Shown here: piece after piece, positions 24,601 through 34,556 of the stretch | Numbering within the stretch: the first letter of the stretch is position 1 | Layout of the letters: each line of letters starts with the position of its first letter | From: Owenia fusiformis | Taxonomy: Eukaryota > Annelida > Polychaeta > Sabellida > Oweniidae | DNA: 64,000 nucleotides | Reading direction: 5' to 3' | Assembly: GCA_903813345.2 (NCBI GenBank) | Contig: CAIIXF020000005.1 | Coordinates: forward strand, 11,413,375-11,477,374 | Made by a program: the position numbers and the translations under genes | Notes under the pieces: model-generated | The model's database searches: none | What the model was told of the DNA's origin: nothing | The model's input: the letters and a program-made list of their open reading frames with translations, nothing else

Positions 24601-27093
24601 CATAAATCTTTACATACAGTATAGTCTGAACGTGTGTAGTCAGCTGAACAAAGATCTTGTGATCTTGATGTCAACCTTTTATTTGAGAGTTGCTATGAAG
24701 ACTACCAAAGGGATGCACACAGTCATCAGACAACAGAGATGTCTGCAAACAGAATCCACAACCTGGTCCCAACTACCCCTCTTTCTCTGCAAACTCCAAC
24801 CATACAATTAGGAGAACAGGATATCAGATAACTGTAAAACGCATACTTGCATACTGCTATGGGGTCAAACCCAGTATTCATTAAACTATATTGGATCCTA
24901 ATATGAGTTCAGAGAAAGAGATCTTGATGAGTTGGCATATGAATATGAAAGAGATGATATTGTCCAAATTTTACTATAAACCGAGTCAACAATTCAGCAC
25001 ACCTTCTTTGAAAGATTGCCTCTTTTGAATCTTGTAATGTTATTGTTAAAACTCATTTCTTGGACATTAGGTAGATTATATATTTGGAGGCACAGTAAAT
25101 TTAAAAACATAAGATTTGTATCATATCCCGAAATATCAAGCAATACGCATTATGCAATATATAATCTAAATATTGAGTCTACTAGTGTATTTCATAATTT
25201 GCCATGTCTATTTGAATCGTAATTTATCTAGAATATGATACAGTAACCATTTACAAAGAAAAAATTTCCATTCCAGGTGCGAACCAACCCATACCTGCTG
25301 GTATATTAACAACACTACAATGCCCATTTTTTTGAGTGATTGCATGATTCCAATGCTCTTTATGAAATATACTCACATAATAATTATAATAGTAGAATTA
25401 CACAAATATCATATCATAGTTACATAACTACACGGTACAAATATTAGGAAGCTCTGCTGAAAAAGTGAAGATGAGGAAATAGAAATTGTCACACCCACCT
25501 GTAATTGTTACATAATTTATTATGCAATTAATTAACTTTGCACATATTTCATTTTAGGTATCTATAGTTACAACAAGCAGGCATTACCTTTGAAAAACGG
25601 TTATTTCATGTACAGGAACAACCTTCATATGATAGTGTTAGGTAAATAGTGCCACATCCCCTTCTCAAATAATTACGTAATTCAATGCCTACTTAAAAAG
25701 ATATTCAAATTGCAGAAATGTGCATTAAGCTAATATTTCTGCATAAACATGCACACTTGGATATTCTATTCTTAATAGGAATAGTTACAAAAATATTAAG
25801 CTCAGCTGAAAAAGTGAAAATGAGTAAAAAGTAGCAAAATTGCCACATCCACCTGAAATTGTTACATAATTTTCATTTAATTGCTTTACATTGTGCTCAT
25901 AAATCATTTCTAGCTATCTGTAGTTATTACTACCATGCTTACACTTTAAGATATCAGTCTATTGAGGTGAAAATACAACCTTTATATGATAATATGTAAG
26001 TAAAGTGCCACGCCCACCTCTGAAATGATTACATAATTTCAATGTCATTTTATAAAAAATGCTCAACCTGCACAATTTTGCATCTTCCTAATATTTTATG
26101 TAGACACAATAAGGTATCCAAAAATGCAAAGAAAAAAACTTTCTACTACAAAACGACCCCTACTGTGTCTACCGCTAGACTACATTTGGGTGATAATACT
26201 TGTACAACTGTACCTTGTATATGGGGCAAACTCTTTTAATTAGAGTTATTGAAAGTGAAATATGCTCTCCTCATACTACTGTAGTGTACTGAGAATACAT
26301 TATTGTATTATAACCATTGTATCAAAAACATGCCATGAATTATACTATTGTACAAAAGATATGCTAATTGTACTTTAACTGCAGAACAAATGTATTTTAC
26401 TTTTCTATTGCACTCTAATTATACCATTGTACAGTGCTAAAAATATCTAATCTAATATACCATTGCACTAAATATTTGTGATACTTTCAAACTTTCTATC
26501 TCTTAATAACTTTGTCAAAAATAAGGCAATCTTCTTGATTTTCCTTTTAAACATAAGTTGTCAATGGATATGTTTTTTCCAATGTGACATTCATATGTCC
26601 CATATAACCCAGGATATGACCTTGTTGTTGACACGGATATGACTGGGACATTAATATTTGGGATGTGCCTTTGTCAACATCGCCATCTCATGATAACATT
26701 GAACTGACACTCTGCACAATATAGAAATCTCATAATTGTAATAACAAAAAGTTCAATTGCAAATCCTTGGAGGTTTGATTGTTTTATTTATTAAACATCT
26801 TGCCTTTTTACATTTTCACAGTGGTAACTTGCATGTACATTATGCCACTCTGTACTGTAACTATACTATTGGACTATGAATGTACATGCAAGGTAAAAAT
26901 GACAAAATTTACCTTGGTATATTTGTCAGCTGTTACAAAGGAGGACCAGGCCGAGTATGTGTATCCTCTTTGAGTTCGAGATATCGTCAAAGACCCTTTG
27001 TGTAAGAGGACCATCATTGACATGAGCATCAGCACAACAGCAGTACAAAGGAAGAGGAAGACATTCAGCTTACACACAACTGTTTTCATCCCA
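525..27093 (-). CDS. Membrane-anchored HIT/GalT-like protein, 12 coding exons
   Basis: Exons (minus strand, 5' to 3'): 27093-26913 (ATG 27089), 19574-19471, 19003-18865, 18614-18511, 8793-8731, 8276-8109, 6755-6625, 6130-5988, 5465-5381, 4993-4935, 4736-4635, 605-525. All have AG/GT borders and matching phases, giving 451 aa. Residues ~8-29 form a hydrophobic signal anchor, so a type II single-pass protein is inferred. Residues ~140-425 resemble the galactose-1-phosphate uridylyltransferase branch of the HIT superfamily. I see C187-x2-C190, DPFGR (201-205), RNHHPLDW (His232/233) and the HIT triad H282-P-H284-V-H286, whose middle His is the nucleophile in known members. A second half (residues 297-425) includes LHDILGLAVHVDD and RIVTRGSVSEIRSDISSLELF. 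A nucleotidyl transfer or hydrolysis function is inferred; the substrate is unknown. Four bases before the ATG belong to an exon preceded by an acceptor, so a non-coding 5' exon lies upstream. Two plus-strand genes lie in the 8794-18510 intron. The last exon is the least certain. Confidence 0.8.
767..820. mobile_element. Mini foldback element, CAGGGTGGTCC termini, TA flanks
   Basis: Begins CAGGGTGGTCC and ends GGACCACCCTG, flanked by TA on both sides (765-766 and 821-822). At 54 bp it is almost only termini. TA flanks and the CAGGGTG start are shared with the longer elements at 7325, 22973 and 52239, so this is probably a deleted Tc1/mariner-type non-autonomous copy. Confidence 0.6.
1341..1410. 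repeat. Dispersed repeat copy (ACAGGGYGTCYCGAAAGTATG)
   Basis: The start (acagggcgtcccgaaagtat, then a C/G run and ctaggcagacatatacca) recurs at about 28059-28130 with a few changes. No matching opposite end was found at either site, so both look like single-ended or decayed copies. Confidence 0.5.
1560..1945. repeat. Foldback repeat with ~80-bp arms
   Basis: The left arm 1560-1660 (ggggaggcttcaaaagatca...) is the imperfect reverse complement of 1867-1945 (...acttttgatgcctcccc). A related arm (agggagcatttcaaaagatc) occurs at 5590-5695. No ORF lies inside. Confidence 0.5.
2468..2720. repeat. Minisatellite, ~24-bp unit
   Basis: Successive copies of a unit close to aaggtaacatgtaagggtaa tatc, degenerating to the right. 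The open frame across it on the minus strand is a by-product of the unit length and not a gene. Confidence 0.8.
3658..4138. mobile_element. ~480-bp foldback (MITE-like) element
   Basis: The arms 3658-3800 and 4010-4138 are imperfect reverse complements: 'gaagtgatgtcatcaactct' pairs with 'agagttgatgacatcacttc', and 'ccatgtttagcaaaac' pairs with 'gttttgctaaatatgg'. No coding capacity. Confidence 0.6.
4422..4540. repeat. Recent 59-60-bp tandem duplication
   Basis: The units 4422-4480 and 4481-4540 (ggaataaaagacaatgatgg...) are nearly identical, differing by one or two bases near the end (gctagcac / gctacgcac). It lies ~95 bp below the 4635 splice donor, inside the intron. Confidence 0.85.
7325..7958. 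mobile_element. 634-bp foldback MITE with TA target duplication
   Basis: Termini CAGGGTGGGCCAAAAAA / TTTTTTGGCCCACCCTG are flanked by TA on both sides (7323-7324, 7959-7960). The inverted homology runs through most of the element: 'accatgggtgccatgagcga' at ~7500 pairs with 'tcgctcatgacacccctggt' at ~7770. It looks like a non-autonomous Tc1/mariner-type element. The two ~60-codon ORFs inside are opposite arms of the same palindrome. Confidence 0.8.
9789..12670 (+). CDS. Cys-rich type I membrane protein with YxN-repeat tail (nested gene 1)
   Basis: Exons 9789-9873 and 10275-12670 join in phase 1 (826 aa). I chose the ATG at 9789 because it opens a signal peptide (MKHLHISIFVIWIYCLLQ) and the splice (GCAG|GTATGA ... 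TTTTACAG|AT) keeps frame. Residues 30-~410 contain three related Cys modules, each with C-x3-C, GNVVHY/ANVFNY/GANVINYR, two more Cys, and an ending like VYAKP/VYVYA/VYVLH. This is reminiscent of PAN/MANSC-type modules, but I do not recognise the family. A Thr/Ser stalk and one membrane helix (~441-465) follow. The cytoplasmic tail carries ~29-residue repeats (EGATENDRD-x2-HNYMNDPTGPERK) with nine YxN motifs, including Y496-VND and Y796-VNV. Such motifs bind Grb2-type SH2 domains when phosphorylated, so a signalling receptor role is inferred. Paralogue of the gene at 16016-18406. Confidence 0.85.
13415..13530. repeat. Short tandem array, ~28-bp unit
   Basis: About four copies of tatatgtgacatagatgtat followed by 6-8 variable bases. 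Confidence 0.8.
14103..14250. repeat. Dispersed palindromic repeat with G/C homopolymer runs
   Basis: Starts ggcccgtagcaaggggg and ends ccttggcaaatcctggctacgggcc, i.e. inverted ends. The same family appears at 34557-34720 (caggcccgtagctaggattt), ~46170-46335 and ~62765-62900. Non-coding dispersed repeat. Confidence 0.6.
16016..18406 (+). CDS. Cys-rich type I membrane protein with YEN/YEEI tail (nested gene 2)
   Basis: Exons 16016-16100 and 16428-18406 join in phase 1 (687 aa). The first exon is 85 bases, exactly as in nested gene 1, and encodes a signal peptide (MKSPKLQLIIPGIYLMLT). The ectodomain (~30-400) has the same three Cys modules (CFNKACQLGGNVVHYR; CTTYMCNRKIGNALNYY; CMIYACEGEGNVINFY). 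A 55-residue stalk of Thr/Ser/Pro/Ala repeats (~404-460, likely O-glycosylated) and one membrane helix (~502-525) follow. The tail contains a ~60-residue direct duplication with NIYENE/NIYENQ, MSEDEVNVD and RYEEI/RYEEL, plus a final TYEEL. pYEEI is the classical Src-family SH2 ligand and pYxN the Grb2 ligand, so signalling is inferred. The stop lies only 104 bp from an exon of the opposite-strand host gene. Confidence 0.85.
19371..19500. repeat. ~68-bp tandem duplication spanning a splice donor
   Basis: The block 'cccccaaaatgaaccattgt' with 'aactacctgcaaacagggt' occurs twice, at ~19375-19420 and ~19444-19490. The right copy contains the last bases and donor of the minus-strand exon 19574-19471. 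The left copy carries an intact second GCAG|GTAGTT at 19403/19402. Confidence 0.8.
19815..20125. mobile_element. ~300-bp foldback element
   Basis: The arms are reverse complements across the centre: 'gataggccattcaatatggt' (~19932) pairs with 'accatattgaatggcctatc' (~20047); the outer 'tctggggctctgtccgggga' pairs loosely with 'ggttctatccccaggtctta'. No coding capacity. Confidence 0.65.
20270..20445. repeat. Left arm of a long inverted repeat (partner 25815-25985)
   Basis: Reads 'cacctcaatagactgatatc', then 'ttaaagtgtaagcatgctag' and 'taataactacagatagctag'. The reverse complement is found at 25815-25985 with high identity. Partial direct copies follow at ~21465-21560, ~21660-21990 and ~22000-22090. 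Confidence 0.7.
22890..23850 (-). repeat. tRNA-derived SINE split by a MITE
   Basis: On the minus strand, 23841-23811 reads like a tRNA 5' half (GTGTAGCTCAGCAGTAGCGC, an A-box). Bases 22970-22930 give the B-box/T-arm part (GGTCCCGGATTTGATCCCTG). The 836-bp element at 22973-23808 separates them at a duplicated TA. Removing it restores a continuous tRNA-like head. Confidence 0.65.
22973..23808. mobile_element. 836-bp foldback MITE with TA target duplication
   Basis: Termini CAGGGTGTTAAAAAAAA and TTTTTTTTAACACCCTG, followed inward by CGCAACCCAA / TTGGGTTGCG, with TA flanks at 22971-22972 and 23809-23810. Inverted homology continues into the body (agaagagactgtg / cacagtctcttct). Probably a non-autonomous Tc1/mariner-type element. 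Confidence 0.8.
24300..24441. mobile_element. ~140-bp foldback element
   Basis: 'agttatgtacggtcggtttg' with 'gatatagggttcatccct' at the left is mirrored by 'aaaccccatatccaaaacct' and 'cccagtacataaccct' at the right; the centre is 'tctaccttcggtccctacgg'. No coding potential. Confidence 0.55.
25440..26050. repeat. Inverted copies of the 20.3-22.1 kb repeat
   Basis: Two successive inverted copies (25440-25680 and 25790-26050). Both include 'ctagctatctgtagttatta'-like sequence and the 'agtgaaaatgag' / 'gccac(a/g)cccacct' blocks seen in reverse at 20270-22090. Confidence 0.65.
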
Positions 27094-28479
27094 CTGAAAA
27101 TACAAGTTAAAATATTTAAGGCTCATGTTAATAACTGGTCTAATGTCAAAATGTCAAGTATGTGGATTTATTACAGCATGACCAAAAATATTCCAGTTTT
27201 TGGTCACCCTGTACATAAAAATTGAAGAAAATTTAAGTAACTTTTTTGAATGAATATTCTACCAAAAACAACACTGATTTTTTTTTTCTCTTCTGTTTAT
27301 CATATTTTTTAGTTATTTGTAAGCTAAAAAGAAATCTGTTTCAGCAATACTATAAAACAGGCTAATGATACTATAAGGCAACTTTTTGTGATAAAATGGA
27401 ATACAGAGAAACCAGTATATCTGAACACTTCTGTAATCGGGCAATTCCTCAATATGAATACTTTTTCTCTTTTCCAATTTTTTATCTCCCATTGAGTTAA
27501 AACCTTGAAATGTGAACACCTGCTACTTTGAACACTTTTAGCTGATCCCAGAGGCATTCGGATTAGACAGGTTTTACTGTAGTCCTCATATGCCAAACCT
27601 TTTAAACAGTGCATGCTGTGTATAGCTTTACCCTATATAACTATTTTGAAATGTATAAGTTGAAAATTCTTTATTCAAGAAAGGATTCTCTGAGAATTGT
27701 GTCAAAATTGAAACATTTTAAAACAATGGCAATTATGTACAGTACTTAACAGCATTAACATGTCAAAAGGAGCAAGTTAAAAGAAATCACTATTTGGTTT
27801 TTCATACAACTGTATCTTAATTAAAGGCCCTGGAACTATTGAAAACATGTCTTTTTATTGGAACATTGTCCCAGGGAAAGTAGGAAAGTACAATTATTTT
27901 TAGTATATATATATCAGATCCGATAAATAAATGTTTTTGGGTCAACGAAAGTGCCCAAAAACCCCATCCCCCTTGCAAAAGTATTTTCATCTCCATATGA
28001 ACATCCATATTTTGACCCCCCCCCCCCCCCTACATACTCAAAATGTTGAGATAGCATACAGGGTGTCTCGAAAGTATGCCCCCCCCCCTAGGCAGACATA
28101 TACCAGTGTCATCATAGTATTTGTCATATATCATTTTAAAGCTCATCCAAAGTTACATTGATTTGCCAAGTATCATGGTTCAACTCTCATATGGGAAAAA
28201 GTTACAGTTATTTTAAAATTCAGTGTTTGGCCAAAATAAAGTTCAATTTTACACCACATTACTAGTCAATGTGTCCTCCCTTTGCCATGTTACAGCAGCA
28301 ATTATTTTCAGATATGACATTAAAAGCCCTTCAAATAGGAGTTTGGAGTTTGTAATCCTCTTAAAACCCTTTAAGTCACTTAAGAAGAGTTTCTCGGAGT
28401 ATCTACCCTCACCGTTCTCTTTTTCCAACGCAATATACATCCGACCCAAAAATAATTATTTTTCGAATTATTATAAAAT

Positions 28480-29272
28480 ACATTAAAATGGCGGCCATTT
28501 TTCAAAATTTTTTCAAAATGGCCACCTTCTACTAAAAGTGTCATAGGATAGTGTGTCATGCTTTTAGTATTCACATACCAAATATGAACAAAATCGATCA
28601 ACTACTTTTCGAGTTATAGTAAAATATGTTAAAATGGCGGCCATTTTGAAAAATGGCCGCCTTCTACCAAAAGTGTCATTAGACAGTGTGCCATCCTTAT
28701 AGTATTCACATACCAAATATGAACAAAATCGCTTCACTACTTTTCGAGTTATAGTAAAATAGGTTAAAATGGTGGCCATTTTTCAAAATGGCGGCCATTT
28801 TTTAAAATGGCCACCTTCTACCAAAAGTTTCTTTAGACAGTGTGCAATGTTTATAGTATTCACATACCAAATATGAACAAAATCGCTCAACTACTTTTTG
28901 AGTTACAGCAAAAATCGTAAAATAAAGAGTAAAGGCCGCCATTTTTCATGATGGCTGCCATGTGCTTCTTTAATATCTACATCTCTAGCTTTATTAATGT
29001 CCTATATAATTTTTTTACATCTAAAACATATTGCTATTACAGTTTTACATATTGCACCTAAATTACTGTAAATTCGGCACTAAAATGGCCACCATTTTGA
29101 AATGAGCGGCCATTTTGAAAATCGGCTTTCGAGCAGAACTTCTACCCCCATAGGGTATATGTGTACAAAATATGAACAAAATCGGGCCAACGGTATTTGA
29201 GTTATTGCCCGGACGGACGGACGGACGGAGCCGTTCCCTATATCCCTCCGAACTTCGTTCGATGGGATAATA
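28480..29272. repeat. Repeat array with AAAATGGCGGCCATTTT motif and hairpin tail
   Basis: About four degenerate ~125-bp units ('accaaatatgaacaaaatcg', 'cgagttatagtaaaat', 'aaaatggcggccatttt'), ending in 'gttattgcccggacggacgg' and the hairpin CCGAACTTCGTTCG followed by atgggataa. The same tail ends the array at 31790-33330, so both belong to one family. No ORF. Confidence 0.75.
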
Positions 29273-30442
29273 ATGAAATAAACCAAAGATTCCTTACCAA
29301 ATATGCCTAACGTATTAAAGCTATTGCCAAAAGTATGTTCTCAAGCACTTCAGTTAAATGTTCCTCTTTATCACCAAAGTAAAGCCAAACTCCAGTAGGA
29401 TGTGATTCTTGTTTCTAATTCCTAATAACTTTGTTGCTTATTGTTGCTTAATTAAAAATAACCCTTGAGGTAAATCTGCATTCACATGTTTTTAATTTGA
29501 AATACAGTTGGTCCACAAGCATACTATAAGTGCAATGAATAAATCCAGATCCTAGACGACTGTCTATATTAAACGATCCACCAAATTAGATAACTTTCTA
29601 GAATCCTTTTAAACAAACTAAATCTAGTATTTCAACTATTGATATATATACATGTATTAGAATCAATGATTTAATATATCTATTTCTAGTGGAGAATGTT
29701 TAATAAAACATCTGCTAACTGATTTGCCATGAGACTAAAACAGATTATTAGCTTTCCAAATGCAGAAATAACAATAGATAAGTTTAATACAGCAGATGGT
29801 ATTAACAAATAACTTGTTCAATTTTCAGGTATCAAAAATATGCAGGTATTCTCTGAAAAAAGAATGAAATATTTTGTTTTATTATTCTTATTCACTATTA
29901 TGCTTCTAATTCTGTAACAATGAGAGGATAGATATTGGATTCTGGAGAATATATACCAAATATGCTTTTAACCATTTAATGCATAGATACAATACATGAG
30001 CTCATCAGAATAACCACTCTAACTACAGCCACTCTTAGATGCAAGATATTGCCATCTTTTATCCTCAATAGTCACATGTGCAAGATGACTTGTGACATCA
30101 CTGGTTTATAAACATCAAGAACATGGCAACGGATGCACAATTGCTATGAGTACCCATGCTCATACTACAAATATAAGCTGTGATGTCATAACAGTGAAGT
30201 TTTGTTGCCATGCGTATCCAAGTATTTTCTACAATATTGTTGTGACGTCATAACAAAAACATAACATCCGGGACTTTCTACCATGGTATATACTCCGTGG
30301 TATACACCCTACTATTTTTAATCATGTGATCGTTTCTTATCCAATGAGAAAACGAGAAACATTTCAATGATATAATAAATAATAACAATATTTATGCCAT
30401 GTGACACTGTAAGTTCAAACATTCTTAGAATAATACACAATA

Positions 30443-31172
30443 GAGTAATATCTAACTATTCCATCACAACACAGTGATATATCTAACTATTCCATCACAA
30501 CACAGTGATATATCTAACTATTCCATCATAACACAGTGATATATCTAACTATTCCATCACAACACAGTGATATATCTAACTATTCCATCATAACACAGTG
30601 ATATATCTAACTATTCCATCACAACACAGTGATATCTAACTATTCCATCACAACACAGTGATATATCTAACTATTCCATCACAACACAGTGATATCTAAC
30701 TATTCCATCACAACACAGTGATATATCTAACTATTCCATCACAACACAGTGATATCTAACTATTCCATCACAACACAGTGATATATCTAACTATTCCATC
30801 ATAACACAGTGATATATCTAACTATTCCATCACAACACAGTAATATCTAACTATTCCATCACAACACAGTGATATCTAACTATTCCATCACAACACATTG
30901 ATATATCTAACTATTCCATCATAACACAGTGATACATCTAACTATTCCATCACAAAACAGTGATATATCTAACTATTCCATCATAACACAGTGATATATC
31001 TAACTATTCCATCACAACACAGTGATATATCTAACTATTCCATCACAACACAGTGATATATCTAACTATTCCATCACAAAACAGTGATATATCTAACTAT
31101 TCCATCACAACACAGTGATATATCTAACTATTCCATCACAAAACAGTGATATATCTAACTATTTCATCACAA
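30443..31172. repeat. Minisatellite, 31-33-bp unit, >20 copies
   Basis: Perfect to near-perfect copies of 'atatctaactattccatcac' followed by 'aacacagtgat', with a 2-bp (at) indel separating 31- and 33-bp variants. Variants such as cataac and caaaac are interspersed, suggesting unequal exchange. Confidence 0.9.
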
Positions 31173-31789
31173 TAACTGCAGTTCTAGGAACTTCCCAAAT
31201 CCCATTCCATTCCAAGTCATTTTTTATTTGATCTCGGGAGAATTTTTTAATGACTTCGTAGGGTAACCACATTTTGAATTCTAATTTTCATCCTTGTTGG
31301 TATGGTATATACATCGGATGATATAAGACTGGGTGCAACAAATATTTTTGAATTAAAACTACCCGTATCTTCCTTAATGTCGACTTTGTGTGTCAAATTA
31401 AAAAATGATGATGTCTTGAGAGGTTTAGAAGCTCCCCAATTTTTACAGATTTTCAGACCAAGCGCACCTCTAAAATATGCATTAAGGCTTATATGCCATC
31501 TATCCATTCAAAAGTATTGTAAAAACAACTTAGTGAAAGTGTGCATGCTTGACTGACATTCTCTGAACTTCTAATGCTTTGTACAGTATTCAACAGATTG
31601 TGTGAGTAACAGTTTTTCACAATTTTTTTTTCTTTCTTTTTTAAATATGCAGTGACAAATATGTCAAGTATTATTATAGAAGTCTGAGTGAAAAAATGCA
31701 TTTGATGTCATTTTGGATGCAAATTGCATAATAAACTAGAAAAAAAGCAACTCCACGGAGTAGCAAATCCCACCGAACAAAACCTGTTT

Positions 31790-33330
31790 TGATAAAAAAT
31801 TTGAGCCGAATTCATCCACTGGTATTTGAATTATCAAAGATAATGTTTTTATGAAACATGGTTGCCACTTTGAAATTCAGCTGTCATCTTTAGATTTCTT
31901 CTTTAGCAGAGAATGTCCGTCCAATGGTATTTGGGTTATCAAAGATTACTTTTTTAATGAAAAATGGCAGCCATTTTGAAATTCAGCTAACACCTTTGAA
32001 ATTTCTTCTGAAGCAGATCTCCTTTTTCCCTAAACATCAGCATATAAAATTGGAACCAAATCCATCCACTGGTATTTGAGTTATCATTAATTACGTTTTT
32101 TACGAAAAATGGTGGCCATTTTGAAATTCAGTGGCCATCTTGAAAATTTATTTTTGAGCAGAACTTCTCTGTCTCTAGGCATCAGCATATAGAATTTGAA
32201 CCAAATTTGTCATTTGATATTTGAGTCAAAGGTTACGTTTTTTTACGAAAAATGGCGGCCATTTTGAAATTCAGTGGCCATCTTAAAAATTTATTTTTGA
32301 GCAGAACTTCTTTGTCTCTAGGCATCAGCATGTAGAATTTGAACAAAATTCGTCGTTTGAGTTATCAAAGGTTACGTTCTTTTATGAAAAATGGCGGCCA
32401 TTTTGAAATTCAGTGGCCATCTTAAAAATTTATTTTTGAGCAGAACTTCTTTGTCTCTAGGCATCAGCATGTAGAATTTGAACAAAATTCGTCATTTGAT
32501 ATTTGAGTTATCAAAGGTTACGTTCTTTTATGAAAAATGGCGGCCATTTTGAAATTTAGCTACCACCTTGAAAATCCCTTCTTGAGCAGAGCTCCTGTGT
32601 CCCTAGGCATCATCATGTAAAATTTGAACCAAATCCATTCAAAGGTAATTGAGTTATCAAAGATAATTTTTTTTTACGAAAAATGGCCGCCATTTTAAAA
32701 TTTAGCCGCCATCTTGAAAATCCTTTCTCGAACAGAGATCCTTTGTCCCTGGGCATCAGCATCTAAAATTTAAACCAAATCCATATTATGATATTTGAGT
32801 TATCAAAGATAAAGTTTTTTTTACAAAAAATGGCTGCCATTTTAAAATTTAGCTGCCATCTTGAAAATCCTTTCTCGAGCAGAGCTCCTATGTCCCTAAG
32901 CATCAGCATCTAAAATTTGAACCAAATCCATTCAATGGTATTAGAGTTATCAAAGATAATGTTTTTTTAAGAAAAATGGCCGCCATTTTGAAATTTGGCG
33001 GCCATTTTGAGAATGTTTTCTTGAGCAAGGCTCCTTTGTACCCAGGCATCAGCATATAAAATTTGAACCAAATCCATCCACTAGTATTTGAGTTATTAAA
33101 GATTATATTTTTTTCGAAAAATGGCCGCCATTTTGAATTAAGAGGCCATATTGAAAATTCCTTCTCGAGCAGAGGTCCTACACCCATAAGGCATAAGCCT
33201 ATAGAATTTGAATGGAATCCGTCAACCGGTATTTGAGTTATTGCCCGGACACACGAACGGACTGACGAACGGACGGACGAACAGACGGATGGCTTTTCTA
33301 TATCCCCCTCGAACTTCGTTCGGTGGGATA
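31790..33330. repeat. Second ATGGCGGCC-motif array, ~160-bp units
   Basis: About nine units carrying 'gagcagaacttctttgtctc', 'taggcatcagcat', 'aatttgaaccaaatccat', 'atttgagttatcaaag' and 'aaaatggcggccattttgaa'. It ends with the same tail as the array at 28480-29272: 'gttattgcccggac', an acggacg run, then the CGAACTTCGTTCG hairpin and gtgggataat. Confidence 0.8.
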
Positions 33331-33634
33331 ATTATTCTTAACTCTCTATTCTGTATAAATTTTGAAACGTCTTGTAAGAACTTTATTTTAATTATTTTAT
33401 TCATGATATTTCACATTTTGCCACATTGAATGAAAAAAAAAGTATTCTATAAAAATGTGAACAGTACACAACGACCCACAATAAAAAAGGAACAAGTTGT
33501 TATGCCATCTCTCTTTTCCATGATTCTGAAGTTCTGTTTCATAATTGTATACATTAAATCTTAATAAATCAGATGTCAGCATTATTAATCTCATTTCAAC
33601 AAAAAAGTGTGGTTATTTAGCCATTTCATTGAAG

Positions 33635-33998
33635 GGTGGGCCAAAAAAACTCCACTTTATAAGGTATAGGGTACGGGAAGGTCTCAAGGAGATGGTATAA
33701 AGGCACCCAATCTCAAAAATTCCTCAACTAAAGCTGGCAATTAGACAGGTTGAAAGAACCTTTGTCAACATTCCATTGATACTGCTATATCAGCATGGCG
33801 ACTAAGACTAAAAGCTATCATCAAAGAGAGTGGCAGACCAATTTAAATCCTCTTTTAGATCAAATACAACCAAAGTTGAAGGACATGTTACATTATTTTA
33901 TTACTTAGGACCCATGGCACTATATAACTGCAAAATTTGTTGAAATATGAAAAAGTCATAGTGTCTTGAAAAAAGTGGCGTTTTTTGGCCCACCCTGT
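33635..33998. mobile_element. Decayed MITE, AGGGTGGGCCAAAAAA termini
   Basis: Left end 'agggtgggccaaaaaaactc', right end 'gcgttttttggcccaccctg'. The termini match the 7325-7958 family but the left TA-CAG is degenerate (ttga) and the interior is not a palindrome. It may be an internally deleted relative of a transposase-bearing element. Confidence 0.6.
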
Positions 33999-34335
33999 TT
34001 TTATGAATTCCCTGGTTGATAACTGCATGTATTTCAGCTTCAGTAAACACACTAGTTTAAAGCTGCCTTTTTCGAAAAAACGCAATCTTGGGTTGTTCCT
34101 GGGGTCTCGAGTGATATTTAGAATTATAATGAGAGAATATACAATAATAAACAAATGGGGAAAATGCTGTGCAAAAATACTCACGATAAAGGTGTTATTA
34201 TGATGATTGGTCCTTCGATTGCTTGGATGATCAGCCGGCCATTTGATTTTTCGAAGATTTCTAAATTTAGAATGTCACGTGACTAGCTAATTAGATGTTT
34301 AGATAAGATCAGTTAAATTACTCTCCCTAGTAAGT

Positions 34336-34407
34336 GATGTCGGGGTAGTACACAGGTAGAACGCTCGCTTAGCATGTGGACGTCCCGAGTTCGAATTCTC
34401 GCCTGAT
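34336..34407 (+). tRNA. tRNA-Ala(AGC)-like pseudogene or SINE head
   Basis: 'acgctcgcttagcatgtgga' is the tRNA-Ala anticodon arm with an AGC anticodon. An A-box-like 'ggtagtacacaggtagaacg' precedes it and a B-box-like 'gagttcgaattctcg' follows. The ends can pair with wobbles (GTCGGG/CCTGAT) but the T stem and D stem are degenerate, so it is unlikely to be functional. Confidence 0.5.
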
Positions 34408-34556
34408 TTTTGATTGGCTTTGATTTTACGCTTAAAAACATTTTTAACTTCGTCAACTTTATATTAAAACATTTATTATCTTGTCAGTTGTATGAAAATG
34501 TAAAAAATAATATATGTCAGCTCATTGCCTTTTCGAGAACAGTCAAGGTTTAAGCA

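Larger units (their letters stand above)
19575..26912. other. First coding intron of the HIT/GalT-like gene: repeat-rich
   Basis: Contains a ~300-bp foldback (19815-20125), multiple copies of a repeat around 'gctagtaataactacagata' (20270-22100, inverted copies at 25440-26050), a MITE inside a tRNA-derived SINE (22890-23850) and a foldback at 24300-24441. The ORFs of up to 98 codons here match no protein I recognise. Confidence 0.55.

Noticed and set aside
24515-24811. 98-codon ORF in the first coding intron of the HIT/GalT-like gene
   Set aside because: No recognisable domain, no repeat or splice support; treated as chance.
29200-29272. Helitron 3' end (hairpin CCGAACTTCGTTCG)
   Set aside because: A hairpin is present but no CTRR follows it, and no Helitron 5' TC start was found.
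30443-31172. CRISPR-like array
   Set aside because: The units are contiguous with no unique spacers, and the genome is eukaryotic; it is a minisatellite.
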